Origin: JBGSQR01 sp964509295
GTDB lineage: Bacteria; Desulfobacterota; Desulfuromonadia; Geobacterales; Pseudopelobacteraceae
Reading direction: 5' to 3'
Length of the DNA: 64,000 bases
Assembly: GCA_964509295.1 (NCBI GenBank)
Contig: CAZDWS010000011.1
Coordinates: 1-64,000, forward strand
The position numbers and the translations under genes are program-made. The notes below the pieces were generated by a model that was not told where the DNA came from, did not search any database, and saw only the letters and a list, made by a program, of their open reading frames with translations. Positions 26,490 through 35,443 of this stretch are shown one piece after another (the stretch's first letter is position 1; each line of letters opens with the position of its first letter).

Positions 26490-29444
26490 GTGGCTAAAAA
26501 ATCCTCACACCCAGTTGAATCATCTATCACAGGAACAGAAGATAATTTTACCTGGCTGAAAAAAGAGATGCACCCCTACTTCTTCGTTGCCATGAGTGAC
26601 GAACCGGAAGCCATGGGTATCCTGAAACGTGAACTTGGTGTGCTGAAATACAATCACCGTCTGATCCTGGCCGACCGGGAAAAGACCCTGATCATGGCCA
26701 TGGCCAACATGCCCGGCACCCTGTATGAATCCATCAGCCGTTTCCGCGAGCGTGAAATTTCCTACGCCATGATAGCGCACTCCGATTCTCCTTTGCCGGA
26801 TATGCAGCAGACCCTGGAAATTCAGAGATTTGAATTTGACCGCAAGTCAAATCAGGACATATTAAACGGTAAAGAAGTTATCATTCCGGAAGGAATCCGT
26901 AACCCCATCCAGGCTGAAGCAAAAAAACAATTCACAGAATTCAATCAGAAGGAATTCGACAAATTACTGAGAATCATCTGGCTTAACAATGAAAACTACA
27001 TCCGAATTTCTCCTCCAATAAGAGTCGCGCGCCTGCTTAATCTTTTCCGAAAAGCCAACCAGGGCGGCGGACTTCACCTGGACGTGGAACAGATGGAAGA
27101 AACCGACGAGTCAAGAATCACCTTTGCTGTTGGCAACCCACCCCAAAAAGACTTTCTGTTGCAGGTCATGGAGGTATTCAAACGGCTGGGACTGGGTGTC
27201 AACCGGGCCTACTGTCTGAATATTTCCAATGGCATCCACCCCTACTTCCTGGGAACATTCAACGTAAAGGTGCAAGGTTCAGTCCTGGACAAGGACTCGG
27301 ATCTGTTCCGTCGTCTGCAGGTCGAGTTATATAACACCCAGATCCTAAATGTCAGCTCCTATACCTATAACGAATTTGTCACCAACAACATCATCAGCGG
27401 TGAAGATGCATCCCTGATCAACGCCTTTATTTCCTTCTGTCACTCCAATCTGGCCCATAATCAGCCTGATCGCTTCGATCTGGAAGAAGTTACCAGCGCA
27501 TTCTGCTCTCAGCCGGAAATCTCACTACAGATGATCAAGCTGTTCCGCAGCCGCTTCGATCCAGTTATCAAGGATCGGGATGTGAGCTACCAAACCACCC
27601 TTGAGGAAACCCGTCGCATAGTAGATGGATACAACACCGGTCACCGCTATCTGGATGACATCCGGAGGTCCATTTTCCGCTGCTGCCTGACTTTTATCAG
27701 CAACACACTTAAAACCAATTTCTTCGTCCTGATTAAGCAGGCCCTTTCCTTCAGGATTGATCCGGCCTATCTGGGTGAACTGGGCCCGGACTTCACCAGC
27801 GATCTTCCGCAGGGGACGCCGTTCAGGGTCACTTTCTTCTTCAGCCGCTTCGGTTTTGGATACCATATCGGATTTTCCGATATCGCCCGCGGTGGCTGGC
27901 GTACAGTCATTGCCCGCTCACCCGATGACTTTGTCACAAACTCCAATACTCTCTTCCGGGAGAACTTTGTTCTGGCCTTTACCCAGCATCTGAAGAACAA
28001 GGATATTTACGAAGGCGGCTCCAAGATGGTCATGCTGCTCAATGCGGCCAACCTGAAAGCTAAAGATCGTGACCAGGAGACCTGGAGACTCTACAAACTG
28101 CAATACGGAGTTACCAACGCCTTCCTGGACATTTTTATCACCGAGAATGGCACAGCCAAAAATCCCAACGTTGTTGACTACTATGGTGAAGACGAGCCGA
28201 TCGAACTCGGTCCTGACGAGAACATGCATGACAACATGATCGAAGCCATTGCCCGCCAGTCCCAGAAACGCGGCTACATCCTGGGCAACGGCATCATGTC
28301 CAGCAAGCGGATCGGTATCAATCATAAAGAGTATGGCGTTACCTCTCTTGGTGTTGTCACCTTTGCCGAAATAACCATGGCAGACCTGGGTATCAATATT
28401 CGCAAAGACCCATTTTCTATCAAACTTACCGGCGGCCCCAACGGAGATGTGGCAGGCAACGCCATCCGTCTTCTGCTGGAGCGCTGCCCAAAAGTACAGA
28501 TCAGACTGATCCTGGATGGAACCGCGGCTTTGTGTGACATGGCTGGTGCAAATCACAAAGAACTGTCCAGGATTGTGCTGGATAAGGATCTGGATGCCTT
28601 TGATCCAAAGAAACTGAACCCTGGCGGTTTCATGCTCTTCCGCTCCGGCAGCCGTACTGAAGGGCTTAAGGAACTTTACAGAAAAGTAACCAAAACCGAT
28701 CAAGGGCTGACAGAAGAATGGATTTCCACTGATGAGTTTTCCAGGGAATTCGGGGCACTTCCTTTCTCCGTACAGGCAGACCTGTTTATCCCCGGTGGTG
28801 GCCGACCGGAAACCATAGACATTCTCAACTGGGATAAGTTCCTGAATACAGATGGCACACCGTCATCTAAAGTAATCGTGGAAGGGGCCAACTCTTTTAT
28901 TACTCCCGATGCCCGCATTCAGCTGCAGAAAAAGGGTGTCATCATCATGCGCGACGCCTCGGCCAACAAGTGCGGTGTTATCTCTTCATCATACGAGATC
29001 ATCGCCAACCTGCTTTTGACCGATGAAGAGTTCCTGGCCAATAAGGACCGGTATGTTGCGGATGTTCTGCAGATACTGGAAAAAAGGGCAGCCGACGAGG
29101 CCAGCCTGATCATCAAGCGTCACAAAGAACAACCAAACCTGCTCTACACCGAGATTTCCAACTCCATCAGCACAGAAATCAACAGTCACTATGCCAGGCT
29201 GTTCAAGTTCTTCCAGAAGCGGCCGGAAATCTGCCTGCAACCTCTGTTCAAGAAGGCGATCATGAGCCATCTGCCCAGATTCCTGAGCGAGAATGCCAGA
29301 TACAGCAAGAGGATTGCCAAACTACCGCAGAAATACCTGTTTGCCATACTGGCCGCGGAAATCGGCTCAGCAATGGTTTATATGGGCGACCAGGAAGCGG
29401 ATTTTGAAGTTTATATCAAGGCATTTTTAAATCAGCACTTTTAA
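26490..29444 (+). CDS. NAD-specific glutamate dehydrogenase, large type
   Basis: A 984-residue protein: a long N-terminal regulatory region (about 1-420) followed by a glutamate dehydrogenase catalytic region. Visible motifs are FSDIARGGWRTV, YEGGSKMVMLLNA, the nucleotide-binding stretch GGPNGDVAGNAIR, and VEGANSFITPDAR. It is shorter than the 180-kDa actinobacterial and proteobacterial enzymes, in the 110-kDa range. It deaminates glutamate to 2-oxoglutarate and likely serves amino-acid catabolism. The GTG start at 26490 has AAGGAG 7 bases upstream. It lies between the transporter and aspartase. Confidence 0.88.
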   Translation: MAKKSSHPVESSITGTEDNFTWLKKEMHPYFFVAMSDEPEAMGILKRELGVLKYNHRLILADREKTLIMAMANMPGTLYESISRFREREISYAMIAHSDSPLPDMQQTLEIQRFEFDRKSNQDILNGKEVIIPEGIRNPIQAEAKKQFTEFNQKEFDKLLRIIWLNNENYIRISPPIRVARLLNLFRKANQGGGLHLDVEQMEETDESRITFAVGNPPQKDFLLQVMEVFKRLGLGVNRAYCLNISNGIHPYFLGTFNVKVQGSVLDKDSDLFRRLQVELYNTQILNVSSYTYNEFVTNNIISGEDASLINAFISFCHSNLAHNQPDRFDLEEVTSAFCSQPEISLQMIKLFRSRFDPVIKDRDVSYQTTLEETRRIVDGYNTGHRYLDDIRRSIFRCCLTFISNTLKTNFFVLIKQALSFRIDPAYLGELGPDFTSDLPQGTPFRVTFFFSRFGFGYHIGFSDIARGGWRTVIARSPDDFVTNSNTLFRENFVLAFTQHLKNKDIYEGGSKMVMLLNAANLKAKDRDQETWRLYKLQYGVTNAFLDIFITENGTAKNPNVVDYYGEDEPIELGPDENMHDNMIEAIARQSQKRGYILGNGIMSSKRIGINHKEYGVTSLGVVTFAEITMADLGINIRKDPFSIKLTGGPNGDVAGNAIRLLLERCPKVQIRLILDGTAALCDMAGANHKELSRIVLDKDLDAFDPKKLNPGGFMLFRSGSRTEGLKELYRKVTKTDQGLTEEWISTDEFSREFGALPFSVQADLFIPGGGRPETIDILNWDKFLNTDGTPSSKVIVEGANSFITPDARIQLQKKGVIIMRDASANKCGVISSSYEIIANLLLTDEEFLANKDRYVADVLQILEKRAADEASLIIKRHKEQPNLLYTEISNSISTEINSHYARLFKFFQKRPEICLQPLFKKAIMSHLPRFLSENARYSKRIAKLPQKYLFAILAAEIGSAMVYMGDQEADFEVYIKAFLNQHF

Positions 29445-29545
29445 ATATTCCCTCCCAGAGAGGAGCGGCTGTGTACGGCTGTTCCTCTCTGTCTTTTTGA
29501 TTTGTACTTTTGAAAAAAGATTCTTCTATTAATTCAGGAGTTACC

Positions 29546-30955
29546 ATGACAAAGCCATTCAGACTCGAACATGATTTCCTTGGTGAGCGCGAAATATCTA
29601 ACGAATTTTATTACGGCGTTCAAACACTGAGAGCTCTTGAAAATTTTCCCATTACAGGCATCCCGATTTCTTGCGCACCAGAACTGATCTGGGGTTTGGC
29701 ACAGGTAAAAAAGGCTGCGGCCATAACAAATATGGAACTTGGGGTGCTACCAGCAAACATCTGCAAAGCCATTTGTGTCGCCTGTGATGAAATCATTGCC
29801 GGCAAACTGCATGACCAGTTTCCAGTTGATGTAATTCAGGGTGGAGCAGGCACTTCTACAAATATGAATGCTAATGAGGTAATTGCCAACCGGGCCCTGG
29901 AACTGCTTGGACATGAAAAAGGTGAATACCAGTATTGCCATCCGAACAACCATGTCAATTGTTCACAATCCACCAATGACGCCTACCCGACCGCCTTCCG
30001 GATTGCACTGCACCAGAAGATGTTCAGCCTGATTGACTGTCTGACTTATCTGCAAAAATCTTTTGCAACCAAAAGCGTAGAGTTTTCTGATGTATTAAAA
30101 ATGGGGCGCACCCAACTGCAGGATGCCGTACCCATGAGTCTGGGGCAGGAGTTTGCGGCCTACGCCACCACCATTGGCGAAGATATTGAACGGGTGCGCG
30201 AGGCACAGAAGCTGATTCTGGAAATCAACATGGGAGCGACTGCGATTGGCACCGGCATCAACGCTCCGCCAGACTATACACGCATAGTCACTGATCACTT
30301 GCGAACTCTGACCGGCATTCCGGTAGTAACTTCCGCCAATCTGATCGAAGCAACCTGGGATACTGGGGCCTATGTGCAGATCTCGGCTGTATTGAAAAGG
30401 GTGGCTGTCAAGGTCTGCAAGATCTGCAACGACCTGCGACTGCTCTCCTCCGGGCCACGCTGCGGATTGAATGAGATCAACCTGCCGCCTCTCCAGCCCG
30501 GTTCTTCCATTATGCCGGGCAAAGTTAATCCGGTCATTCCCGAGGTCGTCAACCAGATCGCCTATTTTGTAATCGGTGCCGACCTGACTGTCACCCTGGC
30601 AGCCGAGAATGGTCAACTGGAACTGAATGTAATGGAACCGGTCATTGCCAACAGCCTGTTCCGGTCCATATCCATGCTCTGTAACGGCTTCAAAGTACTG
30701 GCAGACAAATGTGTAGACGGCATTACGGCAAATAAAGAGCATTGCCGCCAAATGGTGCTGAACAGCATTGGAATTGTTACAGCGCTTAATCCAATTATCG
30801 GTTACGAAAATTCAGCGGCAGTTGCCAGAGAGGCACTGGAAACAAACAGATCTGTTTACGATATCGTTCTGGAAAAGAAGTTGATGGACAAGGCATTACT
30901 TGATGAAGTCCTCTCAACTGAAAACCTGCTTCACCCCAAATTCATCAAATCCTGA
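29546..30955 (+). CDS. aspA: Aspartate ammonia-lyase
   Basis: A 469-residue member of the fumarase/aspartase superfamily that converts aspartate to fumarate and ammonia. The signature GSSIMPGKVNPVIPEVVNQ is present, together with MGRTQLQDAVPM and the GGAGTSTNMNANEV block. The VIPEVVNQ form supports aspartase over fumarase. I use the ATG at 29546 with GGAG 6 bases upstream; an in-frame TTG at 29510 would add 12 polar residues. It lies 101 bp after the glutamate dehydrogenase gene. Confidence 0.94.
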   Translation: MTKPFRLEHDFLGEREISNEFYYGVQTLRALENFPITGIPISCAPELIWGLAQVKKAAAITNMELGVLPANICKAICVACDEIIAGKLHDQFPVDVIQGGAGTSTNMNANEVIANRALELLGHEKGEYQYCHPNNHVNCSQSTNDAYPTAFRIALHQKMFSLIDCLTYLQKSFATKSVEFSDVLKMGRTQLQDAVPMSLGQEFAAYATTIGEDIERVREAQKLILEINMGATAIGTGINAPPDYTRIVTDHLRTLTGIPVVTSANLIEATWDTGAYVQISAVLKRVAVKVCKICNDLRLLSSGPRCGLNEINLPPLQPGSSIMPGKVNPVIPEVVNQIAYFVIGADLTVTLAAENGQLELNVMEPVIANSLFRSISMLCNGFKVLADKCVDGITANKEHCRQMVLNSIGIVTALNPIIGYENSAAVAREALETNRSVYDIVLEKKLMDKALLDEVLSTENLLHPKFIKS

Positions 30956-30969
30956 AAACTGATTTTAAT

Positions 30970-31018
30970 GTATTTAGATTGTCCCCATATAGTGACGGTA
31001 TCGGGACAATCTAAATAC
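30970..31018. terminator. Long perfect inverted repeat after aspA
   Basis: GTATTTAGATTGTCCC and GGGACAATCTAAATAC are perfect 16-bp arms separated by 17 bp, 12 bp past the aspA stop codon. There is no T-run, so it may act as an RNA stability hairpin as much as a terminator. Confidence 0.6.
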
Positions 31019-31163
31019 AATATTACAAAATTGTTCCAGCACGGTTAAAATCCGCCCCAAAACATATCCAGCCGCTTAAATCAGCTTTTGATCTTGACTA
31101 CTTTACTCATTTACTATTTATTTGTTTACAATACATTTTGCTTAATCACAACTGAGGTAAATC

Positions 31164-33062
31164 GTGAATCTTAGAAAAAAAGTAAATCTTGCTGTACTGG
31201 CTGTTTTTGTTCTGTCCATAAGCGCCCTGGTACTTATTACCTATCTCGGATCAAGAAACAATATGGAAAAGATGCTTGCGGAAAGTCATCAGGCCATTGC
31301 CAATGACAATGCAGCAAATGTTAACACCTGGATCCAATCCAAGTTGTCAGTCATTGAGGCAGGTGCAAACGATCTGGTCAAATACCCTGACACGGCCAAG
31401 GATTACACCCTCAACTTAATGAGAATTCTGTCTCCGGCAGGTGGATTCAGAAAGGTCTATGTGGGATACGAAAATGGCATCAGCCTGCATTCCGACGACT
31501 TTATCCCTCCGGCAGATTACGATCCCCGTAAACGTTCCTGGTATATCAAGGCAAAAGCGCTAGGCAAACCAGCTGTCAGTGATCCTTATATTGCCGCTTC
31601 GACTGGCAAACTGACCCTCTCGTTTATGGCTCCAATTTTAAGGGATAATGCTGTTGGCAGCGTACTCAGCTCGGATATAACTCTTGAATACGTAGTACAG
31701 AAAATACTCAGCATTAAAATTGGCAATTCCGGCTACGCTTTTATAATTGATAAAGATGGCAAAATACTCGTACACCCAAATCAGGATTTTGTACTGAAAA
31801 AGAAAATCCAGGATCTTTCAACAGATTTAACCGAATTCTCAAAGCAGTTGACTGTTGCGACAAACGGACACACAAAATATCGTGTGGATGGAGAGGAGAA
31901 ACTTCTCTCTTATGCTCAAATACCATCAACAGGCTGGATTTTGTGCATTTCCGCAAATAAGTCTGAAGTTTTTGCTCCTGTCACAAAGCAACTTAGAACA
32001 TTAGCCATTTGTGGTCTGTTATTCCTTACAATCGGTATCGTGGGAATAATATTGCTGCTTAATCGTTTGCTCAAGCCGCTCACTATTCTCTGTGAGCGCG
32101 TTTCAGATCTTACTGAGGGCGAAGGCGACCTGACAAAAAGAATCGACGTGGGCAACAGACAAGATGAAATCGGCCTGCTGGCAGACAAGTTGAACCGCTT
32201 TATTGATAATATTCGTGATATCATCAGGCAGATATCTGTAGCTTCCCAATCATTGGCCGCCGAGTCATCCGACTTGAATGCCACTTCATCAAGCATTTCA
32301 GTTGGCGCGCAGGCCGTAGCTGCTCAAACCGTTTCAGTTGCCACCGCCAGTGAAGAAATGTCTTCCACTGCCGTTGATATTGCCAACAATTGCCATATGT
32401 TGGCAGACAATGCACAGCTGGCCGCCGATGCAACAAAGAGCGGATTTCAGGTGGTAACCAGCACGGTGAACGGTATCCGTGATCGCGGCAGGCATACCAA
32501 GGAGAACGCCAGCTCAATTTCTTCTCTTGGCGAACGCTCCGAACAGATCAGTGCTATTGTTGCCACAATCGAAGACATCGCCGATCAGACCAACCTGCTG
32601 GCACTAAATGCCGCTATTGAAGCCGCACGGGCCGGCGAACAGGGGCGCGGTTTTGCCGTGGTGGCAGACGAAGTACGTGCCCTGGCAGAGAGAACCACCA
32701 GAGCGACAAAAGAGATCAGTGACATGATTAAGGCGATCCAGCAGGAAACAAAAGCCGCCATAGTCTCCATGGAGGATGGTGTCAGAGGAACAGAACGTGG
32801 AATTGAGGAAGCCGCTCAACTTGAGGATGCTCTCAGCAAAATACTCGACCAGATTAATGCCGTGACGATGCAAGTCAGCCAGATCGCTACCGCTGCCGAA
32901 GAACAAACCGCTACAACCAATGAAATAACATCAAATATCCATCAGGTAACAACAGTTGTTCATCAGACAGCCGAAGGTGCCCATAAAACAGCACAGACTG
33001 CCGGCAAACTATCCGGGCTTTCCGAAGAGCTGCAACAGATAGTCGGTAAATTCAAGCTATAG
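31164..33062 (+). CDS. Methyl-accepting chemotaxis protein with amino-acid-type dCache domain
   Basis: A 632-residue chemoreceptor: transmembrane helix (about 8-28), periplasmic double cache domain (about 35-275), second transmembrane helix (about 278-300), HAMP (about 300-355) and a methyl-accepting signalling domain with the hairpin tip EDIADQTNLLALNAAIEAAR. The sensor domain carries Tyr119, Arg124, Trp126, Tyr127 and Asp171. This spacing matches the published amino-acid-binding motif of dCache_1 domains. With glutamate dehydrogenase and aspartase next to it, amino-acid chemotaxis is likely. Confidence 0.95.
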   Translation: MNLRKKVNLAVLAVFVLSISALVLITYLGSRNNMEKMLAESHQAIANDNAANVNTWIQSKLSVIEAGANDLVKYPDTAKDYTLNLMRILSPAGGFRKVYVGYENGISLHSDDFIPPADYDPRKRSWYIKAKALGKPAVSDPYIAASTGKLTLSFMAPILRDNAVGSVLSSDITLEYVVQKILSIKIGNSGYAFIIDKDGKILVHPNQDFVLKKKIQDLSTDLTEFSKQLTVATNGHTKYRVDGEEKLLSYAQIPSTGWILCISANKSEVFAPVTKQLRTLAICGLLFLTIGIVGIILLLNRLLKPLTILCERVSDLTEGEGDLTKRIDVGNRQDEIGLLADKLNRFIDNIRDIIRQISVASQSLAAESSDLNATSSSISVGAQAVAAQTVSVATASEEMSSTAVDIANNCHMLADNAQLAADATKSGFQVVTSTVNGIRDRGRHTKENASSISSLGERSEQISAIVATIEDIADQTNLLALNAAIEAARAGEQGRGFAVVADEVRALAERTTRATKEISDMIKAIQQETKAAIVSMEDGVRGTERGIEEAAQLEDALSKILDQINAVTMQVSQIATAAEEQTATTNEITSNIHQVTTVVHQTAEGAHKTAQTAGKLSGLSEELQQIVGKFKL

Positions 33063-33080
33063 CCTGATTTTGCATTCAAT

Positions 33081-33119
33081 AAGGCCTTGATCCGACTTAT
33101 AAACACGGATCAAGGCCTT
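33081..33119 (+). terminator. Hairpin terminator after the chemoreceptor gene
   Basis: AAGGCCTTGATCCG and CGGATCAAGGCCTT form a perfect 14-bp stem 18 bp past the stop codon; a weak T-tract (CTCGCGTTT) follows. Confidence 0.75.
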
Positions 33120-33177
33120 CTCGCGTTTAATTTCAAATAATTCGTATGAACATCTGATTATCACATTACCATTTTTC

Positions 33178-33206
33178 TCCCAATCTCCCAATCTCCCAAT
33201 CTCCCT
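33178..33206. repeat. Short tandem repeat, 9-bp unit TCTCCCAAT
   Basis: About three copies of TCTCCCAAT in a row, ending in TCTCCC, in the gap between the chemoreceptor and the M23 peptidase gene. Copy number could vary between strains. Confidence 0.8.
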
Positions 33207-33338
33207 CGAAGGGCTTGAAGAGCGACTTGGGAGCTTCATTCTCGTATTTGATTGAACATTCGCAACTATCCATGATATAAGACAAAACTATTTCTGTACC
33301 TTCCTATTCAAAATAGTTTCCGTGACACAGGAGTCTTT

Positions 33339-34208
33339 ATGCTGCTGCTCCGGCCATTGAAAAAGAAACTGTTTACACCTGTCACCATCATGCTGATTCC
33401 CCACTCCAGCAGGGGCTCACTTAACCTGAAAATGCCGTTCGCCGTACTCGGCATGCTCGTAATTTTCGGCTTCGTTGGCCTGATTTATACCGTGTCCCTT
33501 ACTTACCATGCAGTCGATTATTTTGTCATGAAACACAAATATACCACCCTGATCAATCAGTTTCAGTCAATGCATTCAACTATCAGTTCTTTAAAAGAGT
33601 CTGAATATGAATTCAAACGGCTTTTTTCACTAGGCTCCAAAAAGCAGGTTCTTGAAGCGGCAAAAGCCGGAAACAATGACGGGTCAATTGATGTAGAGGA
33701 ATTGAAACGTCAAATCAGCGAATCAATGTCATCAGTATCAGAAATCAGAGGTTACCTGGCCCGGGAACAAAACGTCTATCGTTCCACCCCAAAAGGATGG
33801 CCGGTTGACGGAAAAATAACTTCAGTCTTTGGTAACCGCAAACATCCTCAAAATGGTCAGGAGCAGTTCCATAGCGGCATCGATATATCCGTTCCTACCG
33901 GTACTTCTGTCAAGGCAACAGCTGACGGAATTATCAGCTTTGCAGGCTGGAGCGGCGGCAATGGCAACGTCGTAGTCATTGAACACGGGAACGGTTTCAG
34001 TACTGTATACGCCCATAACAGCGCCCTGCTGGTTGCAGCGGGCAAAACCGTTAAGCAAGGTATTCAGATAGCTTCCAGCGGCAGCACAGGCAACTCCACT
34101 GGGCCACATGTACATTATGAAGTCTGGAAAAATGGCCAGCAGGTCAATCCGGCGACCTTTTCCGGTGAGCGCATCGATTCAAAACACAAACCTGCTGCAC
34201 CAGGTTAA
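33339..34208 (+). CDS. M23-family peptidoglycan endopeptidase, membrane-anchored
   Basis: A 289-residue protein with one N-terminal transmembrane helix (about 33-55), a coiled-coil region (about 65-145) and a C-terminal LytM/M23 metallopeptidase domain. Zinc ligands are His178 and Asp182 (HSGID) and His259 in GPHVHYEVW, with His226 and His257 as catalytic histidines. All key residues are present, so it is probably active. It is followed after 47 bp by a bactofilin gene. Bactofilins commonly recruit M23 enzymes to set cell shape, so a joint role is likely. GGAG precedes the ATG. Confidence 0.93.
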   Translation: MLLLRPLKKKLFTPVTIMLIPHSSRGSLNLKMPFAVLGMLVIFGFVGLIYTVSLTYHAVDYFVMKHKYTTLINQFQSMHSTISSLKESEYEFKRLFSLGSKKQVLEAAKAGNNDGSIDVEELKRQISESMSSVSEIRGYLAREQNVYRSTPKGWPVDGKITSVFGNRKHPQNGQEQFHSGIDISVPTGTSVKATADGIISFAGWSGGNGNVVVIEHGNGFSTVYAHNSALLVAAGKTVKQGIQIASSGSTGNSTGPHVHYEVWKNGQQVNPATFSGERIDSKHKPAAPG

Positions 34209-34255
34209 GCTACTATTTTCATACAAATCCAACTGTGAGTCAGGAGCTAAACTGA

Positions 34256-34636
34256 ATGTTCTTCCATAAACAGCAAAAACTGGAAGTTGTTATCGGGCGT
34301 GAATCAGTAATTCGTGGCGAGATTAACAGCAAAGGCACCGTTAAAATAGATGGTGTACTGGAAGGCGGCATCAGCGCCGACTGCGTAATCATCGGTGAAC
34401 ATGGCAATATCGCCGGTGATGCGGTTGTCAGGGTGATGGTGGTTGGCGGGCGGATTGTGGGCAATATCCGTGCGGAAGAGGGCGTGGACATACAGAGCAG
34501 CGGTGATGTGTGTGGCGACATTTTTGCCGCCCGTCTGACCATTGCAGACGGTGCTAAATTTGATGGAAGGTCAACAATGCAGAGATCCAAGGAACTGACT
34601 TATAATGGTGCAGAAACTGCAATAGAAAACAACTAG
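34256..34636 (+). CDS. Bactofilin family cytoskeletal protein
   Basis: A 126-residue protein with a central beta-helical bactofilin domain (about 12-105), seen as repeating short strands: SVIRGEINSKGTVKIDGVLEG, IIGEHGNIAGDAV and GRIVGNIRAEEGVDI. Bactofilins polymerise without nucleotides. It is the partner of the upstream M23 peptidase gene. Its TAG stop codon overlaps the stop codon of trpC on the other strand: the four bases CTAG at 34633-34636 serve both genes. Confidence 0.93.
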   Translation: MFFHKQQKLEVVIGRESVIRGEINSKGTVKIDGVLEGGISADCVIIGEHGNIAGDAVVRVMVVGGRIVGNIRAEEGVDIQSSGDVCGDIFAARLTIADGAKFDGRSTMQRSKELTYNGAETAIENN

Positions 34637-35433
34637 ATTTTCCGCAACTCTCTAAGCTTGGCACCAATATCCGCTTCCCGCATCATTGATTCACCAATCA
34701 GGAAGGCAGCGGCGCCATCTCCCATAAGGCGTTCAATATCCTCGCGATTGTTGATACCGCTCTCAGCCACCAGTAAATGTTCAGGCGGCAGCATACGGGC
34801 CAGGCGGCCGGTTGTTTCAAGATCAGTCACAAAGGTCCGCAGGTTTCTGTTATTGACACCTACCAGCGTACAATCGGTCTGCAATGCAACTTCCATCTCC
34901 CATTCGTCATGCACCTCCAGCAGCACATCCAGCCCCAACTCCTGAGACAATGCGTGAAAGTCCCTCAACTGTGACAATTCAAGACAGGCAGCAATCAGCA
35001 AAATCGCATCGGCGCCGGCTTTCCTGGCTTCATAAATCTGATAGGAATCAACTATAAAATCTTTTCTCAACAACGGTATAGCAACAGTTTCACGAATGGT
35101 GGTCAAATAGGCAAGACTACCCATAAAGAAATGTTCTTCAGTCAATATGGAGAGACAGGCAGCGCCGTTATGCTCGTAAATGCCTGCTATGGCAAGAGGA
35201 TCAAAATCTGTCCTTATGATTCCTTTGCTGGGAGACGCTTTTTTGACTTCAGCTATAATGGCTGTTTCATTAGCAGAAAAGGTATTGCGCAGTTTGGCCT
35301 CAAAACCAAGCGTATCCGGCAGATCTCCCAGACAGCTACGGATGTCCTTTAGCGGCTTGGCTGACTTGCTCTCCTTGAGCACTTCCAGTTTTTTTGCAAT
35401 TATTTTCTTAAGAATATCGGGTGTATTACTCAA
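34633..35433 (-). CDS. trpC: Indole-3-glycerol-phosphate synthase
   Basis: A 266-residue TIM-barrel enzyme of tryptophan synthesis. Catalytic and phosphate-binding motifs are IIAEVKKASPSKG, LRKDFIVDSYQIYEARKAGADAILLI, VGVNNRNLRTF and VAESGINNREDI. It lies 10 bp downstream of trpD, with which it forms a partial trp operon. The other trp genes are not in the window. It converges on the bactofilin gene with overlapping stop codons. Confidence 0.97.
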   Translation of the reverse strand: MSNTPDILKKIIAKKLEVLKESKSAKPLKDIRSCLGDLPDTLGFEAKLRNTFSANETAIIAEVKKASPSKGIIRTDFDPLAIAGIYEHNGAACLSILTEEHFFMGSLAYLTTIRETVAIPLLRKDFIVDSYQIYEARKAGADAILLIAACLELSQLRDFHALSQELGLDVLLEVHDEWEMEVALQTDCTLVGVNNRNLRTFVTDLETTGRLARMLPPEHLLVAESGINNREDIERLMGDGAAAFLIGESMMREADIGAKLRELRKI

Positions 35434-35443
35434 TGTTATTACC

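Noticed and set aside
27918..28703. Open frame of 261 codons on the minus strand inside the glutamate dehydrogenase gene
   Set aside because: Antisense to conserved catalytic motifs; no recognisable domain.
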